Shown here: positions 45,109 through 54,266 of the stretch, one piece after another
Layout of the letters: each line of letters begins with the position of its first letter
Numbering within the stretch: the first letter of the stretch is position 1
Source: VAXT01 sp035318925
Lineage (GTDB): Bacteria > Actinomycetota > Thermoleophilia > Gaiellales > Gaiellaceae
Assembly (NCBI GenBank): GCA_035318925.1
Contig: DATHDS010000013.1
Coordinates: 1 to 64,000, forward strand
Direction of reading: 5' to 3'
Length of the DNA stretch: 64,000 bases
Position numbers and translations under genes: made by a program
Notes under the pieces: model-generated
Database searches by the model: none
Seen by the model: the letters and a program-made list of their open reading frames with translations, nothing else
Told to the model about the DNA's origin: nothing

Positions 45109-45597
45109 ATGGCGCAAGTGAAGACAAAGCTGGGAGAGCCCCACCCGATACCGTCCGATATTCGGCCGCGCAAGGGCTGGGGCGCGAGCTTCAACCGCGA
45201 AGCGGGTTTCGCCGTCCGGGTGCTCAAGTACTCGATGTCAGTCTTCGTCCATCGACGTCTTGCGAGCCGAAGCCGCAGCCAGCGCGCGACGGCGCTCGGC
45301 CGCCAAGATGCCGTCCTCGCGCACTGCATCAGCTGTGTGGGCGAGGAATGGGAAATCCGCAGCGAGCCGACCGACAGCAACGCGGTCGGGCTGGTCGCCT
45401 ACACCGCCAAAGGCAAGGCGATTGCGGCCGGAACCGGGAAGCTCGACCGGGCAGGCAACTTCTCGTTTGATCTACAGACGCTCTACCCGGGGATGACGAA
45501 CGCGATCTCGAAGATCGACTACAAAGTCGAGGGTAAGGGGAACTCGGACGGAAGCTGGTCAGTGACTGGCTCAGTCACGGTTTCCGATTCGCGTTAG
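45109..45597 (+). CDS. Hypothetical protein (162 aa)
   Basis: ATG with AGGAGTC upstream, 10 bp after the Cys-rich gene. The N-terminal third is basic (PSDIRPRKGWGASFNREAGF). The C-terminal half is beta-rich: GLVAYTAKGKAIAAGTGKLD, DYKVEGKGNSDGSWSVTGSV. No family recognised; likely the third gene of the same small operon. Confidence 0.5.
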   Translation: MAQVKTKLGEPHPIPSDIRPRKGWGASFNREAGFAVRVLKYSMSVFVHRRLASRSRSQRATALGRQDAVLAHCISCVGEEWEIRSEPTDSNAVGLVAYTAKGKAIAAGTGKLDRAGNFSFDLQTLYPGMTNAISKIDYKVEGKGNSDGSWSVTGSVTVSDSR

Positions 45598-45832
45598 TAG
45601 GAGCTGCCGGAGTAAGAGCGTGACGAGGGCGGCGGGCCGGCGGGCGATGAACATCGAGGCGCTGACACGCTGACGGGATGCAGCCGAGAGGAACTTGTTA
45701 AAGCGCCGTCGACCTGGCGTCTCCTCGTCGGCTTGGCGCTTTGACACCAGCGCCGAGCGCACCGGCTGAGGCAAGCGAAACCGGCGGTCAGCGGCAGCTG
45801 AAAAGTCGCTGGGATCGAGAGCGAGGGAGCCG

Positions 45833-45858
45833 TGTCGCTCTTCGGCTCGTTTGCGACA
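45833..45858. repeat. 26-bp palindromic repeat, copy 6
   Basis: TGTCGC, 14 bases, GCGACA with spacer TCTTCGGCTCGTTT. Subfamily 2. It immediately precedes the 290-bp duplication. Confidence 0.7.
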
Positions 45859-46146
45859 TCAGGACTAACCGCGCCCCGCAGACGGGACCACCGCGCGGCG
45901 GCATAGCTACCAGTTGTATCCGTGCCTGATGCGTTTGAGCCTGCCAGGGCCGGAGGGTTGCTGCTCCGGTTCGCTCGGGGGCGGGCTGCTACTCGAACGG
46001 GGAGCGCAGTTCGGGACGGCGCGCTTGCAGGTCGGCCCAGAGGCCTGGGTGCTGGCGCCGGAAGCGGCGGCGGGCGTTGCGCTCGCGGCGGCTGCGCTCC
46101 TGGGCGGCCGCGCGGGCGGCCCGTTCGCGCGCGCGCTCGAGCGCGC
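45857..46146. repeat. 290-bp duplication, copy A (truncated GIY-YIG gene 3' end)
   Basis: Nearly identical to 52390-52681 from CATCAGGACTA to the CGCGCTCGAGCG stretch. In minus orientation it encodes the C-terminal ~50 residues of the GIY-YIG protein (RRERNARRRFRRQHPGLWAD), with the nuclease domain absent. The frame continues upstream into unrelated residues, so this is a gene fragment, not a functional gene. Confidence 0.75.
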
Positions 46147-46291
46147 CGGGGGCTCGACTGTGCTTTCCAAGCATCGTCGAGCTTTGCCTCGTAAGAGCCT
46201 CACGCGGGCGGTTCAAGGACTCGATCGACGACATTGAAGGCGCCGAGCGGCGAACCCATGGCGATCAGCGACGTGGATCGAGCCGCGCCGC

Positions 46292-47203
46292 CTAGAGGCC
46301 TTTCCCAGCATCTCGTAGCGCCTTCATCGCGCGCTGCAGCGCCGGGCTGTCCTCCTCGTTGATGTCCTCATCTGTGATCGGGCTGAGCCGCCGAAGGCTT
46401 TCCGCGCTCTCGGTAACCACTTTCTGAGAGATCTCTGGCTGTCGCTTTCGAGGCGACACTGATCTGAGGAACGTGGCGAGCCGCTGGGGTAGCGTCGTCT
46501 TGCGGGCCATGCTGACTTCCTCGAAGAAACCGAGAAACAAGCACACCGTGAGCCTTTCCAATATCCCGTCCGGGATCCCTGTCGTCTCCTTCCGAGCGAG
46601 CAAGCCTGTCCGGATCGCGGTGAGCCCGAACTCAATGTCCCGGTAGTCGAGGCCCTTGAGCGGCGCGGCGCCGAGGTCCTTGGCAATCGTCGCCACTATC
46701 CGAGCCCACTCGCGGTTCACCTCCTCGTCTCGCGCTCGCACCTTCGCGAGTTGTCGCTTCGTATAGTCGCTGCCCTCAGCCTGCAAGCGCCAGATCGCGT
46801 ACAGACGAAGGGCCAGCTCACTGTCGGCCCCCATGACGTTTTCGTGCTCTGCAGCGACCTTCTCGATCAGCGTCGGAACGTCCTCCGGGCCGAGGGGTTC
46901 GCTCTTCCCGTCTTCGAATTCCTGAATCGCCTGCACAATCGCGTTCAGGGCGACGTCACTGTAGTCGGGGCCGTTGAATAGGAACGCCTCGAGGACAGCA
47001 AGCCGGAACTCGTCTTGACCGTGAAACCTCGGGTACGCGGAGCCGGTCGTGATCTTCGTCCTTGACCTTCGCGACGCAAGCTTAGTGGCGTCCGCGAGCG
47101 TTAGCTGCTCGATCGGCGTCCCGGTACGCACAAGGATCTGGCCGCACTCGACGAGGAGCCGACCAGTCTCGTCATCGCGGGATCGCTTTGGTGACGGCGG
47201 CAT
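46292..47203 (-). CDS. TetR-like regulator (tentative)
   Basis: The product has 303 residues. The N-terminus (LLVECGQILVRTGTPIEQLT, then LADATKLASRRSRTKITTGS and YPRFHGQDEFRLAVLEAFLF) follows the pattern of a TetR HTH. The remaining 220 residues are all-helical with a charged surface and no motif I know. It is longer than typical TetR proteins (~200). It diverges from the secreted DUF2599-like gene. Confidence 0.55.
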   Translation of the reverse strand: MPPSPKRSRDDETGRLLVECGQILVRTGTPIEQLTLADATKLASRRSRTKITTGSAYPRFHGQDEFRLAVLEAFLFNGPDYSDVALNAIVQAIQEFEDGKSEPLGPEDVPTLIEKVAAEHENVMGADSELALRLYAIWRLQAEGSDYTKRQLAKVRARDEEVNREWARIVATIAKDLGAAPLKGLDYRDIEFGLTAIRTGLLARKETTGIPDGILERLTVCLFLGFFEEVSMARKTTLPQRLATFLRSVSPRKRQPEISQKVVTESAESLRRLSPITDEDINEEDSPALQRAMKALRDAGKGL

Positions 47204-47386
47204 CAGCGAGCGGATTTCGGCATCGGAGTCGTCGATCCTACAACGCCGGCCCCCCGGCCTATCAGGGGCACCGATTGTGCCAGGACCCGGCCTGGTACCA
47301 GATGGTAGAAGGAGTGCAGAGCATGATTTCTAAAACACTAGTAGAATTCTTTTCATCCGTAACTGCTCTACATCAGGAGGTCCTCC

Positions 47387-47857
47387 ATGCAGATTCAGCG
47401 GATTCTCGCCGTCCTGATCGCAGCGGTCGTACTCGGGGCGACGTCGAGCAGTAGCGCCGCCATCTATAACCGTGCCTCGGGTCGCCACGGCACTGCGACC
47501 GCGATCACCCATCGTCAGCACAGCGCATCGAGGTCACACTCGACACCCTCGCGCACGAAGAGAACGGCTGGTTGGTGGGCCAGAAATGCGTGGTGGTCCT
47601 GGCATCGGGCCGGGTGGACTCTGAGCGTCACTCCGAGTGGTCTGGCGCAAAGCTGGGGAACCGCTTCGACGAGCCGCGTCTGGAGGGACGCCCTGGCGAT
47701 CGCCGGACGGCGCTCGCTGAGGTCCCGGGCGTACTCGAGCCTGTACGAACAGCTCCAGTGCCACCTCTGGTACACGTTCAAGACGCCTTACAACCTCGAC
47801 AGTTGGCGCCCCGTGGTCTCCTGGTCGTACGAGCTCTACCGCCGCTGTAACCCGTAG
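47387..47857 (+). CDS. Secreted DUF2599-like protein
   Basis: The product has 156 residues with signal peptide RILAVLIAAVVLGATSSSSA. The C-terminal region (TLSVTPSGLAQSWGTASTSR, then YEQLQCHLWYTFKTPYNLDS and WRPVVSW, ending RRCNP) follows the QxxCH...K...NLexwRP...CNP pattern of DUF2599 secreted actinobacterial proteins. The two Cys probably pair. The linker is Ser/Arg-rich. A strong SD (AGGAGG) precedes the ATG. A perfect terminator follows. Confidence 0.65.
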   Translation: MQIQRILAVLIAAVVLGATSSSSAAIYNRASGRHGTATAITHRQHSASRSHSTPSRTKRTAGWWARNAWWSWHRAGWTLSVTPSGLAQSWGTASTSRVWRDALAIAGRRSLRSRAYSSLYEQLQCHLWYTFKTPYNLDSWRPVVSWSYELYRRCNP

Positions 47858-47868
47858 AGACCCTATTT

Positions 47869-47900
47869 GCGTCCGGTCGGCAAACTTGCCGACCGGACGC
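47869..47900. terminator. Bidirectional hairpin terminator
   Basis: GCGTCCGGTCGGCAA and TTGCCGACCGGACGC form a 15-bp perfect stem with a 2-base gap at the tip. It lies 12 bp past the DUF2599-like gene and 12 bp before the end of the convergent methylase fragment. There is no T-run on either side. Confidence 0.7.
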
Positions 47901-47911
47901 CACGATTCGTG

Positions 47912-48235
47912 TCAGACCGCCCACCGGGAGCCGAGCGAGGCGTAGGTGAGAAGGACATCGTGAAGGCGTGGCCAGCGCCTTGAGGTCACATGGGCGGCAG
48001 TTCTACGCCAGATGATCTCGCCCATGAAGTTCCGGGGGCCGAAGATCGAATCGAGAGCGACCTTGAGATAGTGGCTGGCCGTCGGGTCACAATGCAGATA
48101 GAGCGATGCCGTAGGCTTGAGCAGACGATGCATCTCGGCCACGCGAGTTCGCATCCAATCGACGTAGTGGTCGATCCCGCCCTTCCAGCGGTCCTCGAAT
48201 GATCTGACTTCGGCCTCGTCACCCGTGTGCTCGAT
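47912..48235 (-). pseudogene. Fragment of a type III-like DNA methyltransferase
   Basis: From the in-frame TGA at 48236 the fragment reads EVRSFEDRWKGGIDHYVDWM, then EMHRLLKPTASLYLHCDPTA-SHYLKVALDSIFG and NFMGEIIWRRTAAH, then HDVLLTYASL. This is the segment between the DPPY motif and motif X in N6-adenine/N4-cytosine methylases (Mod type). The catalytic DPPY motif, SAM motif and target-recognition domain are missing at both ends. It is an inactive remnant of a restriction-modification gene. Confidence 0.75.
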
Positions 48236-48636
48236 TCAGCCGATTCACCGGTGAGAATCTTCCACAGCAGGCCGAACGCGATTCCTCCGGGAGCGGCTAC
48301 CAACAAGAAGCTCTCGAGCCAGCCTTTGCGTTGCATCTGAGCATCGGCCACTTTTGACTCCCTTTTTACTCGGTCGGCGGTGGCTTACATTCGCACGCGC
48401 CCCGCCTGGAGTCAATTGTCAGCTGGGTGAGTGCGCGAAGTTGCCTTTGGGGGGAATGGCACAGAAAGCGAACGCCCTGGTTGTGCATTAGGGGGTAAGG
48501 CCCCGGCCGCGTCTCCTCGCATTGCGGCGCCCACCGTCGGCCAGACCCGGTGAAGAACTGCCTCGCTGCGCTCCTGCAGGGCGACGCGCCGGTGCGCTGG
48601 CGGTCGAGGACCGCGTTCTACTCAACCCTTTAGGGC
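48236..48636. other. Intergenic, nothing identified
   Basis: The remainder of the decayed methylase neighbourhood. An ATG-started frame at 48351 encodes LESFLLVAAPGGIAFGLLWK, a possible single membrane helix from a truncated small gene, but it runs into the methylase fragment in another frame. Confidence 0.35.
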
Positions 48637-49239
48637 CTACTTAGCTGCTGGGACTTGTAACGGAAACGACGCGAGAGCGCGGCGGGCGCTGTCGAGGGCG
48701 ACGATTTCGCGCGCCGGACGGGCTGGAACCCGGCGGTCGATGTACGTGTTCGCAACGACAGGGACGAAATACGAAGGTCCGCGGGCGAAGTGCACGGCGA
48801 CGCGCGAGACACCATCGGCGGCGATCCCCATGAGCGCGCGGATGCGCGGATGCGCATCTCCCGGGCGGGCGACCAAGGACGAGAAATCGATCATCGGGAG
48901 CTCGCGCGAGGGGAAGCGATGGCGCGTCTGGCCGCAGGCGATGAAACCGAAGCGGGAACCGGAGGCGTTCAGGTAACACGGTTCGTCGCGCAGCGAGCGA
49001 GCCGTGAGCACGCCCAGCCCCTGGTGCTGCCGCAGGAGGCGCAGCGTCGCCGGGTCGACCGTCGCCCGCCGAAGGATCGCGCGTTGCGCAGAGGAAAGCT
49101 CGCGGACGGGCTCCCCGCGATTGGAGATTCGCTCGAGTCTCCCGTGAGCGGATTCCTGTCCCTCCACGCAGGCCGCCAGCGCGAGACTGCCGAGGACAAT
49201 CAATAGCGTACGCGGCAACTCGACAAGCAGTCGGGGCAC
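48637..49239 (-). CDS. Lipoprotein, hypothetical
   Basis: About 200 residues from GTG 49239; GTG 49260 is an alternative. RTLLIVLGSLALAACVEGQE gives a hydrophobic stretch with an L-A-A-C lipobox, so the mature Cys should be lipidated. The mature part is mixed alpha/beta (ELPMIDFSSLVARPGDAHPR, FARGPSYFVPVVANTYIDRR) with one pair of Cys (EPCYLN, FIACGQT). I know no family. It lies 28 bp downstream of the next secreted protein gene, likely one operon. Confidence 0.55.
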   Translation of the reverse strand: MPRLLVELPRTLLIVLGSLALAACVEGQESAHGRLERISNRGEPVRELSSAQRAILRRATVDPATLRLLRQHQGLGVLTARSLRDEPCYLNASGSRFGFIACGQTRHRFPSRELPMIDFSSLVARPGDAHPRIRALMGIAADGVSRVAVHFARGPSYFVPVVANTYIDRRVPARPAREIVALDSARRALASFPLQVPAAK

Positions 49240-49267
49240 GAGTTGCCGCGCCCTGAACACGGAGCAG

Positions 49268-49708
49268 CTACAGGCTCGCGGTACAGTCGAGGTCGGACTT
49301 GGTCCCCGAGTAGTACCCGCAGAAGCTGCGGTTGTAGGGAGGCGCGCCGAGCGCGACCCTGCTCTGGGTGTAGGTGTTTCCATTGCCACCTGCCCCGTAG
49401 GTGGTGTAGTAGAAGAGTCCGCCCGTGTCGCGGAAGCCCATCCCGATCCGGTCACCGCTGTACTTGGTGATCGTCGTATACCCCCAGTTGTTGAATCCGG
49501 ACTGGGCACAGCCTCCGAACCCCCAGCCGGTCGAACACTGCGTCGGGCTAGTCGACGTCACGTAGTCGAACCAGTACAAGCCCTGAGGACTGCTCTTTGC
49601 CGCCGCCGGCGCGAGGGCGCAGATGGCGAGCACCCCAAGCAACGCAGCCAAACGGCGAACCATGCGCCCTTCATCCAACCCATGCATATGCACCTCCTTG
49701 AACGGCAC
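49268..49708 (-). CDS. Secreted glycine/tyrosine-rich hypothetical protein
   Basis: The product has 146 residues; starts at 49708 or later (GTG/ATG before MVRRLAALLGVLAICALAPA). A typical signal peptide ends APAAA. The mature part is rich in Gly, Tyr, Thr and Ser with five Cys (QCSTGWGFGGCAQ, SFCGYYSG, LDCTAS). Probably an extracellular beta-rich protein with disulphides. No family recognised. Confidence 0.6.
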   Translation of the reverse strand: MPFKEVHMHGLDEGRMVRRLAALLGVLAICALAPAAAKSSPQGLYWFDYVTSTSPTQCSTGWGFGGCAQSGFNNWGYTTITKYSGDRIGMGFRDTGGLFYYTTYGAGGNGNTYTQSRVALGAPPYNRSFCGYYSGTKSDLDCTASL

Positions 49709-50163
49709 CCCGCGGCCGCAGAGTGAGGCGCTGATGACTTAGTCGGTCGCGAGTCTACAACGCGCACTTACGTCTGTCAAAGCATGGGTTGCCAATATTC
49801 AGTCTCGTAAAACCTCGTCCATCGAAGCGCGTTACATCGCTCGATGCCTTTTCGAGATCGTTGGCCCGGTTTTCGGCTCTGGAAGACCTTTTGCGGCCGA
49901 GCACGAGCAGATGTCGTGCTCACATTTCATAACGCATGCGCGCGCGCCGAAGGTTGACTCTCTCGGGGCTGCGCCCAGCTGCCGATGAGGGATCGATGCG
50001 TGGAACGGGTCAGGGCTAGGCTCGCGATGGGCACCACAAAGTAGGTGCCCGGATCAGCGCAGGGTGATTCTGGGCTGGCATGGCCGCTACTGCCATGACC
50101 TGCACAGCGGAGATCAAGAAAACGGGCGCGCCAGCTCGCGCGCCGGCGCTACGGTGATTCTGT
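49709..50163. other. Intergenic with an inverted-repeat element
   Basis: It holds copy A of the 107-bp inverted-repeat element (49829-49935). No gene seen. Confidence 0.5.
49829..49935. repeat. 107-bp inverted-repeat element, copy A
   Basis: It starts GCGTTACATCG and ends CATAACGC (ends nearly complementary). The internal GGTTTTCGGCTCTG and GTCGTGCTCACATT are shared with copy B at 54886. Confidence 0.6.
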
Positions 50164-52045
50164 ATGCCCGCTGACGTCAACGAGCCGCTGGCCTCGGTGA
50201 ACATGGTCGAGCCGACCGTGACCGACCTCCCGCCCGAGGTCGCTGCCGTCGGCGAGCTCCTGACCGATCTCATTTCGCACGGCCAGCCCAACGACACTGC
50301 CGCACAGCTTGCGACCGGCTGCTGCGCTGCGCGAGGTCGTAGGCGTGGCGAACTCGATCGAGAGAGGCGGCCGCAAGCCGCCGCGGGCGAATGACCGAAC
50401 GTCACTGCGCACGGACGTCGAAGATGCGCTCTACGCCGTCGGCGACGAATTGAAGAGCGTCCTCGAACCGGCCTATACCGATCTCCTGACCGAGGCCGCG
50501 GACATCGAGACGAGCTTCGATGACCGGGCTGGCATCGTTCGTCTGCGCACGGCTGCGGAGATGCTGCTCGAACGGCTGCGCGAGGCCCGGGCAGCGCAGG
50601 CTGCCTGGCGCGAGTTGAGGAAGACCGTTGAGTTCGGCGGCGAGACGACGCTCGAGACAGCGCATCTGCGTGCGAGTCAGCTGCGAGAGCTGATCGAGGA
50701 GCGCGGACGTCAGTGGAGCGCGGTCGAGGGCCGGCTGTGGGAGGCGGCCCTTCACGGCCGCTTCGACGAGTGCCACGCGATCGTCGCGGAGGATGCGCCG
50801 CGAACGGCCACGGTCGCCTGGTTCGCCTTCATGAATGGCGACATCCCGAATGCCTACGAGCGCGTCGGGCAGGTGCAGTTCTTCTCGCACCGGGCCTGGC
50901 CGGAGGCGGTAGTCAGCGAGACCTCCTTCGCCGGCTTCCCAGGCTTCGAGCGCCCCGTCGAGCTCGACGAGCACGCGCTCAGAACGTGGGTCGTTGCCGA
51001 CGACGTCCCCAGTCCGGTCTACGCACGCGTCGAGCTGACGGGCCCGCGGGCGAATGGCGAACGCAATCCGTGGGCGCAGCATCGCCCGCCGATCGAGTGG
51101 GCCCGCGATCTCGTGCTCGCAATCGTCGAGAGTGCAACCTTCCGCCAGGGCGGAAGCCAGTGGAAGCTCTTGACCGGGGGCGTCTCCTACCACGGGGCGG
51201 AAGGCGGTTGGTCGGGCAGCGGCTTCCACGACCCCAGGGTCTTCGAGGACAACCGCCTGGCGATGCCGCTACGCGAGGGAACCGGCGAAGCGCTCGAGGA
51301 GCTGCCGCCGGAGTTCGCCCATATGCTCGCCGCTCGCGAGCCGCTCGCGCTCTCCGCACTTCAGGACGTGCGAACGTACGAGGCGGCGCGGGCGCAGAGT
51401 GATCCGGCGCAGCGGGTGGCACTTCACGTCTCGGCTTTCGAGCGCACGCTCCCGATCCGCCACGGCGAGCACTGGAACGACGCGCTCGCCCACTACTTCC
51501 GCGCCTGGTGGGCGATCAACGAGTTCGACGACGCCCTCTTCTATCTGGCCTGGAACGTCGACAACGTCCTCCGTTGGACGTCGGTTCCGGAGGACCTGCC
51601 GCCGCTCGTTCAGTCCTCAGGCGACCGCGTCAGCGTCTCCACGAAGGCGTTGCTCGAGAACGCGGAGCAGATCCACAAGCTGTTGCCGCGCAGGCGGAGA
51701 CAGCAGCGTCGTCGCCTGAAGGCCGCGGCCGCGTGGGCGGCGGATCCCGCTCGGGCCTTGAAGAGACTTGAGGAACTCCAGCGGCGCTTCGATGTCCTGC
51801 TCAAGCGTGCGCTGCGTCAGCGCAACGCGACGATTCACGGCGTCGCGACCTTGCCCGCCGTCGTCACCTCAGTCGACGGATTCATCGCGCAACTCGCCGC
51901 CGTCGTCACGGCCCAGACGGTGGCGTGCGCGGCCGAGCGGGAGGAACCGCCAGCAGCACTCGAACGCGCCCGCGCCGACGCCCGGCGAACGCTGCACGAA
52001 CTCGCCGAGGGCCAGCAGCCGGTCGTGGACGTTTTCTACAGGTAG
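50164..52045 (+). pseudogene. Large hypothetical protein, interrupted by one frameshift
   Basis: The N-terminus (MPADVNEPLASVNMVEPTVT, then LPPEVAAVGELLTDLISHGQ) runs in one frame to AAQLAT near 50315 and the rest (AALREVVGVANSIERGG to DVFYR at 52045) in the next. Removing one G of the ACCGGCTG stretch at about 50313-50318 joins them into one smooth ~626-residue protein. Without correction the gene would start at GTG 50345. The protein is helical. EFDDALFYLAWNVDNVLRWT and RNATIHGVATLPAVVTSVDG (a RNxxxH pattern) suggest a HEPN-like C-terminal domain. Function unknown. Confidence 0.55.
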
Positions 52046-52389
52046 CTGCGCCGCGAAGAGGGTCGCACACTGCTGCTGCGGAGACAGCGCCCGCCGTCCC
52101 AAGCACGCCGGCCGGCGACCTGACGCCGACGCAGATGGCCGATATCGAGGAGTGGCGCTACCTGTTTCGCGACCAGCTCGACTCAGTCAAGCACGTCGTC
52201 GACACGATCCCGGCCCCGCTCGGTTGCCGAACTCAAGCAAGCGATTTCCGCCGCGCACCGTCTCACGGAGATCCCACGTGCGGGTTTCGCGGCTGACGCG
52301 GCGACGGCTACGCGGGTGGGCAACGTCCGCAGGAACCGCTCGATCGTCGCGACGAGTTCGGCGGTCACCTCGTCGTCGACGTCGCGTAG

Positions 52390-52681
52390 CATCAGGACTA
52401 CCGCGCCTCGCCAGACGGGACGACCGCGCGGAGGTCGTCGCTACCAGTTGGATCCGTGCTTGATGCCTTTAGCCTGCCAGGGCCGGAGGGTTGCTGCTCC
52501 GGTTCGGTCGGGGGGCGGGCTGCTACTCGAACGGGGAGCGCAGTTCGGGACGGCGCGCTTGCAGGTCGGCCCAGAGGCCTGGGTTCTGGCGCCGGAAGCG
52601 GCGCCGGGCGTTGCGCTCGCGGCGGCTGCGCTCCTTCGCGGCCGCGCGGGCGACCCGTTTGCGGGCGCGCTCGAGCGTGCT
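52390..52681. repeat. 290-bp duplication, copy B
   Basis: Covers the 3' end of the GIY-YIG gene plus its downstream flank; nearly identical to 45857-46146. This is the copy attached to an intact gene, so it is probably the source. Confidence 0.75.
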
Positions 52682-53197
52682 CTGGAAGCTCTTCGCCTTC
52701 GCCCAGTTGCGGATCGTGCGGTCGGTGACCCCGAGCGCCGCGGCGGTCGCGACCTGGGTCTTGCCGCGGGCCAGCATCTCGGCGGCAGCGGCTCGCCGCT
52801 CGCGGCGCAGACGCCGCCTCTCTGCGGCGCTGGCCGCCGCCAGGGCGCTGGCCGCCTCGGCCTTGGCAGCGGCGGCCGCCTCCCTGGCAGCCGCCCGCTG
52901 CCCGGCCTCCGAGGGCCGGTAGAGGTTGATGATGCTGCGCTCGGTGATCGCCCGGCGCACCTCGATTGGGGTCGCCCGAAACCACGTGCCCCGTTCGCGC
53001 CGGTCGCGAAAGCGCTCCTGCAGCGCGGCCGCAACCGCCTCGGCGCTCGGCCGGTCGCTCATCGCGTACTGGGCGGCGAGCTCGAGCAGAACGGGCGATC
53101 CGATCTGCAGGTTGCGCAGCCGCTGCGTGGGATCGGCGGCGACTCCGACCTTGACCAGGCCCAAGGGGCAGGAGAGCACATAGACATAGACGTTCAT
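52523..53197 (-). CDS. GIY-YIG nuclease family protein with HTH tail
   Basis: The product has 224 residues from the ATG at 53197. The N-terminal ~90 residues are a T5orf172-type GIY-YIG domain: YVYVLSCPLGLVKVGVAADP, TQRLRNLQIGSP, with VLLELAAQYAMSD following and ERFRDRRERGTWFRATPIEV. The middle is an Ala/Arg-rich coiled stretch. MLARGKTQVATAAALGVTDR-TIRNWAKA is a helix-turn-helix at ~140-170. The tail is very basic. Similar proteins act as phage or mobile-element nucleases. Its 3' end recurs as a fragment at 45.9 kb. Confidence 0.75.
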   Translation of the reverse strand: MNVYVYVLSCPLGLVKVGVAADPTQRLRNLQIGSPVLLELAAQYAMSDRPSAEAVAAALQERFRDRRERGTWFRATPIEVRRAITERSIINLYRPSEAGQRAAAREAAAAAKAEAASALAAASAAERRRLRRERRAAAAEMLARGKTQVATAAALGVTDRTIRNWAKAKSFQSTLERARKRVARAAAKERSRRERNARRRFRRQNPGLWADLQARRPELRSPFE

Positions 53198-53351
53198 CCG
53201 GAAAGATTCTACTTTCCGCCCACATCGGCGCCACGCGGAGTTCCCGGCGGCTCGGCCGTGCCGGCGGACAGGGCGGATTCCGCTCAACCATGCGGATTTC
53301 TTTCAAGGCGATCGGTTCGAGCGCGCGCAGAAACTGCCCCGCGCGCGCTCG

Positions 53352-54266
53352 ATGGCAAAGCAGGACTGGAGACGGGCAAATGGCTCCCTTGAGCTGTTGG
53401 AGGCGTGTGACCCGGTCGAGCGCTCGGGTCTCGCCGGCGAGGGAATTGAGGGCGCGCTGGAAGAGATCGGTGCTGCCATTACCAACCGGCCGGCGCCGTC
53501 GCCACGGGCGACACGGAGACGCGGCCGTCGGCGCACGGTGCTCGTCGTCGCGGCGACGATGCTCGCGATCAGCGCGACCGTTGCGACCGCCGCCGTCGTC
53601 TTCAGCGCACATACGGGTCTGTTCCCGACCAAGGCGGAACAGGCGGTGGGTGGCCCTGGCGAGGCGCTGAATCCTGCCGCGCCCGATTTCCGCGCGGTGG
53701 CGCTGCAGATCGCCTCTGACATCCACTACCCGAACGGGTACGCCTCCTGGCGCGACTGGGTCCTGCAAACGCAGGTCGCGAGCTCGGGCGTAGGCGGCCC
53801 CGGCGGATCAGAGTCTCCGTTCCCCGCAGGATTGGTGTCGACCGGCGCGCTCCACGGTTGGTTCGCCGCGAGCGCCTTCTGCGCCTGGGTGCAGAGCTGG
53901 CGTCAGGCGAGCATTGCCGGCGATGCCAATGCCACTACACAGGCCGCGCAGACAATCGCCCAGGCGCCGCGCTGGAGGGCGGTCACCGACGAGGATCCGC
54001 ACCCTGACCCGTCTGCTGCCAACGATCCAGGAGCGGTCAGCGGCACGCTGTTCGGCTGGATGCTGCCCTACCGCGACGCGGTCGTGGCCGGCGACCGCGC
54101 TCGCGTCGAGCACCTGCTCGCGACCGGCTATGGCGACGGGAAGTGTTGGCTCAGCGATCCGCTCTGGATGGCGCAGGTGCGAACGCACGGCGACGCCTGG
54201 GGGAGGCTCTCGCAGAAGGAGCTGGCACAGAAGTACAAGCAGTTCCTCGCGAGTGGCCGCTCGTGA
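53352..54266 (+). CDS. Membrane-anchored protein upstream of ECF sigma (anti-sigma-like)
   Basis: The product has 304 residues. A charged N-terminus of ~55 residues is followed by RRTVLVVAATMLAISATVAT, one membrane helix, and an extracytoplasmic Trp-rich domain of ~215 residues (NGYASWRDWVLQTQ, GWFAASAFCAWVQSWRQ, GRLSQKELAQKYKQFL). It overlaps the sigma factor start by 4 bases (GTGA). The single-helix topology and position are those of an anti-sigma factor or a sensor, but no zinc-binding ASD motif is visible in the cytosolic part. Confidence 0.6.
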   Translation: MAKQDWRRANGSLELLEACDPVERSGLAGEGIEGALEEIGAAITNRPAPSPRATRRRGRRRTVLVVAATMLAISATVATAAVVFSAHTGLFPTKAEQAVGGPGEALNPAAPDFRAVALQIASDIHYPNGYASWRDWVLQTQVASSGVGGPGGSESPFPAGLVSTGALHGWFAASAFCAWVQSWRQASIAGDANATTQAAQTIAQAPRWRAVTDEDPHPDPSAANDPGAVSGTLFGWMLPYRDAVVAGDRARVEHLLATGYGDGKCWLSDPLWMAQVRTHGDAWGRLSQKELAQKYKQFLASGRS

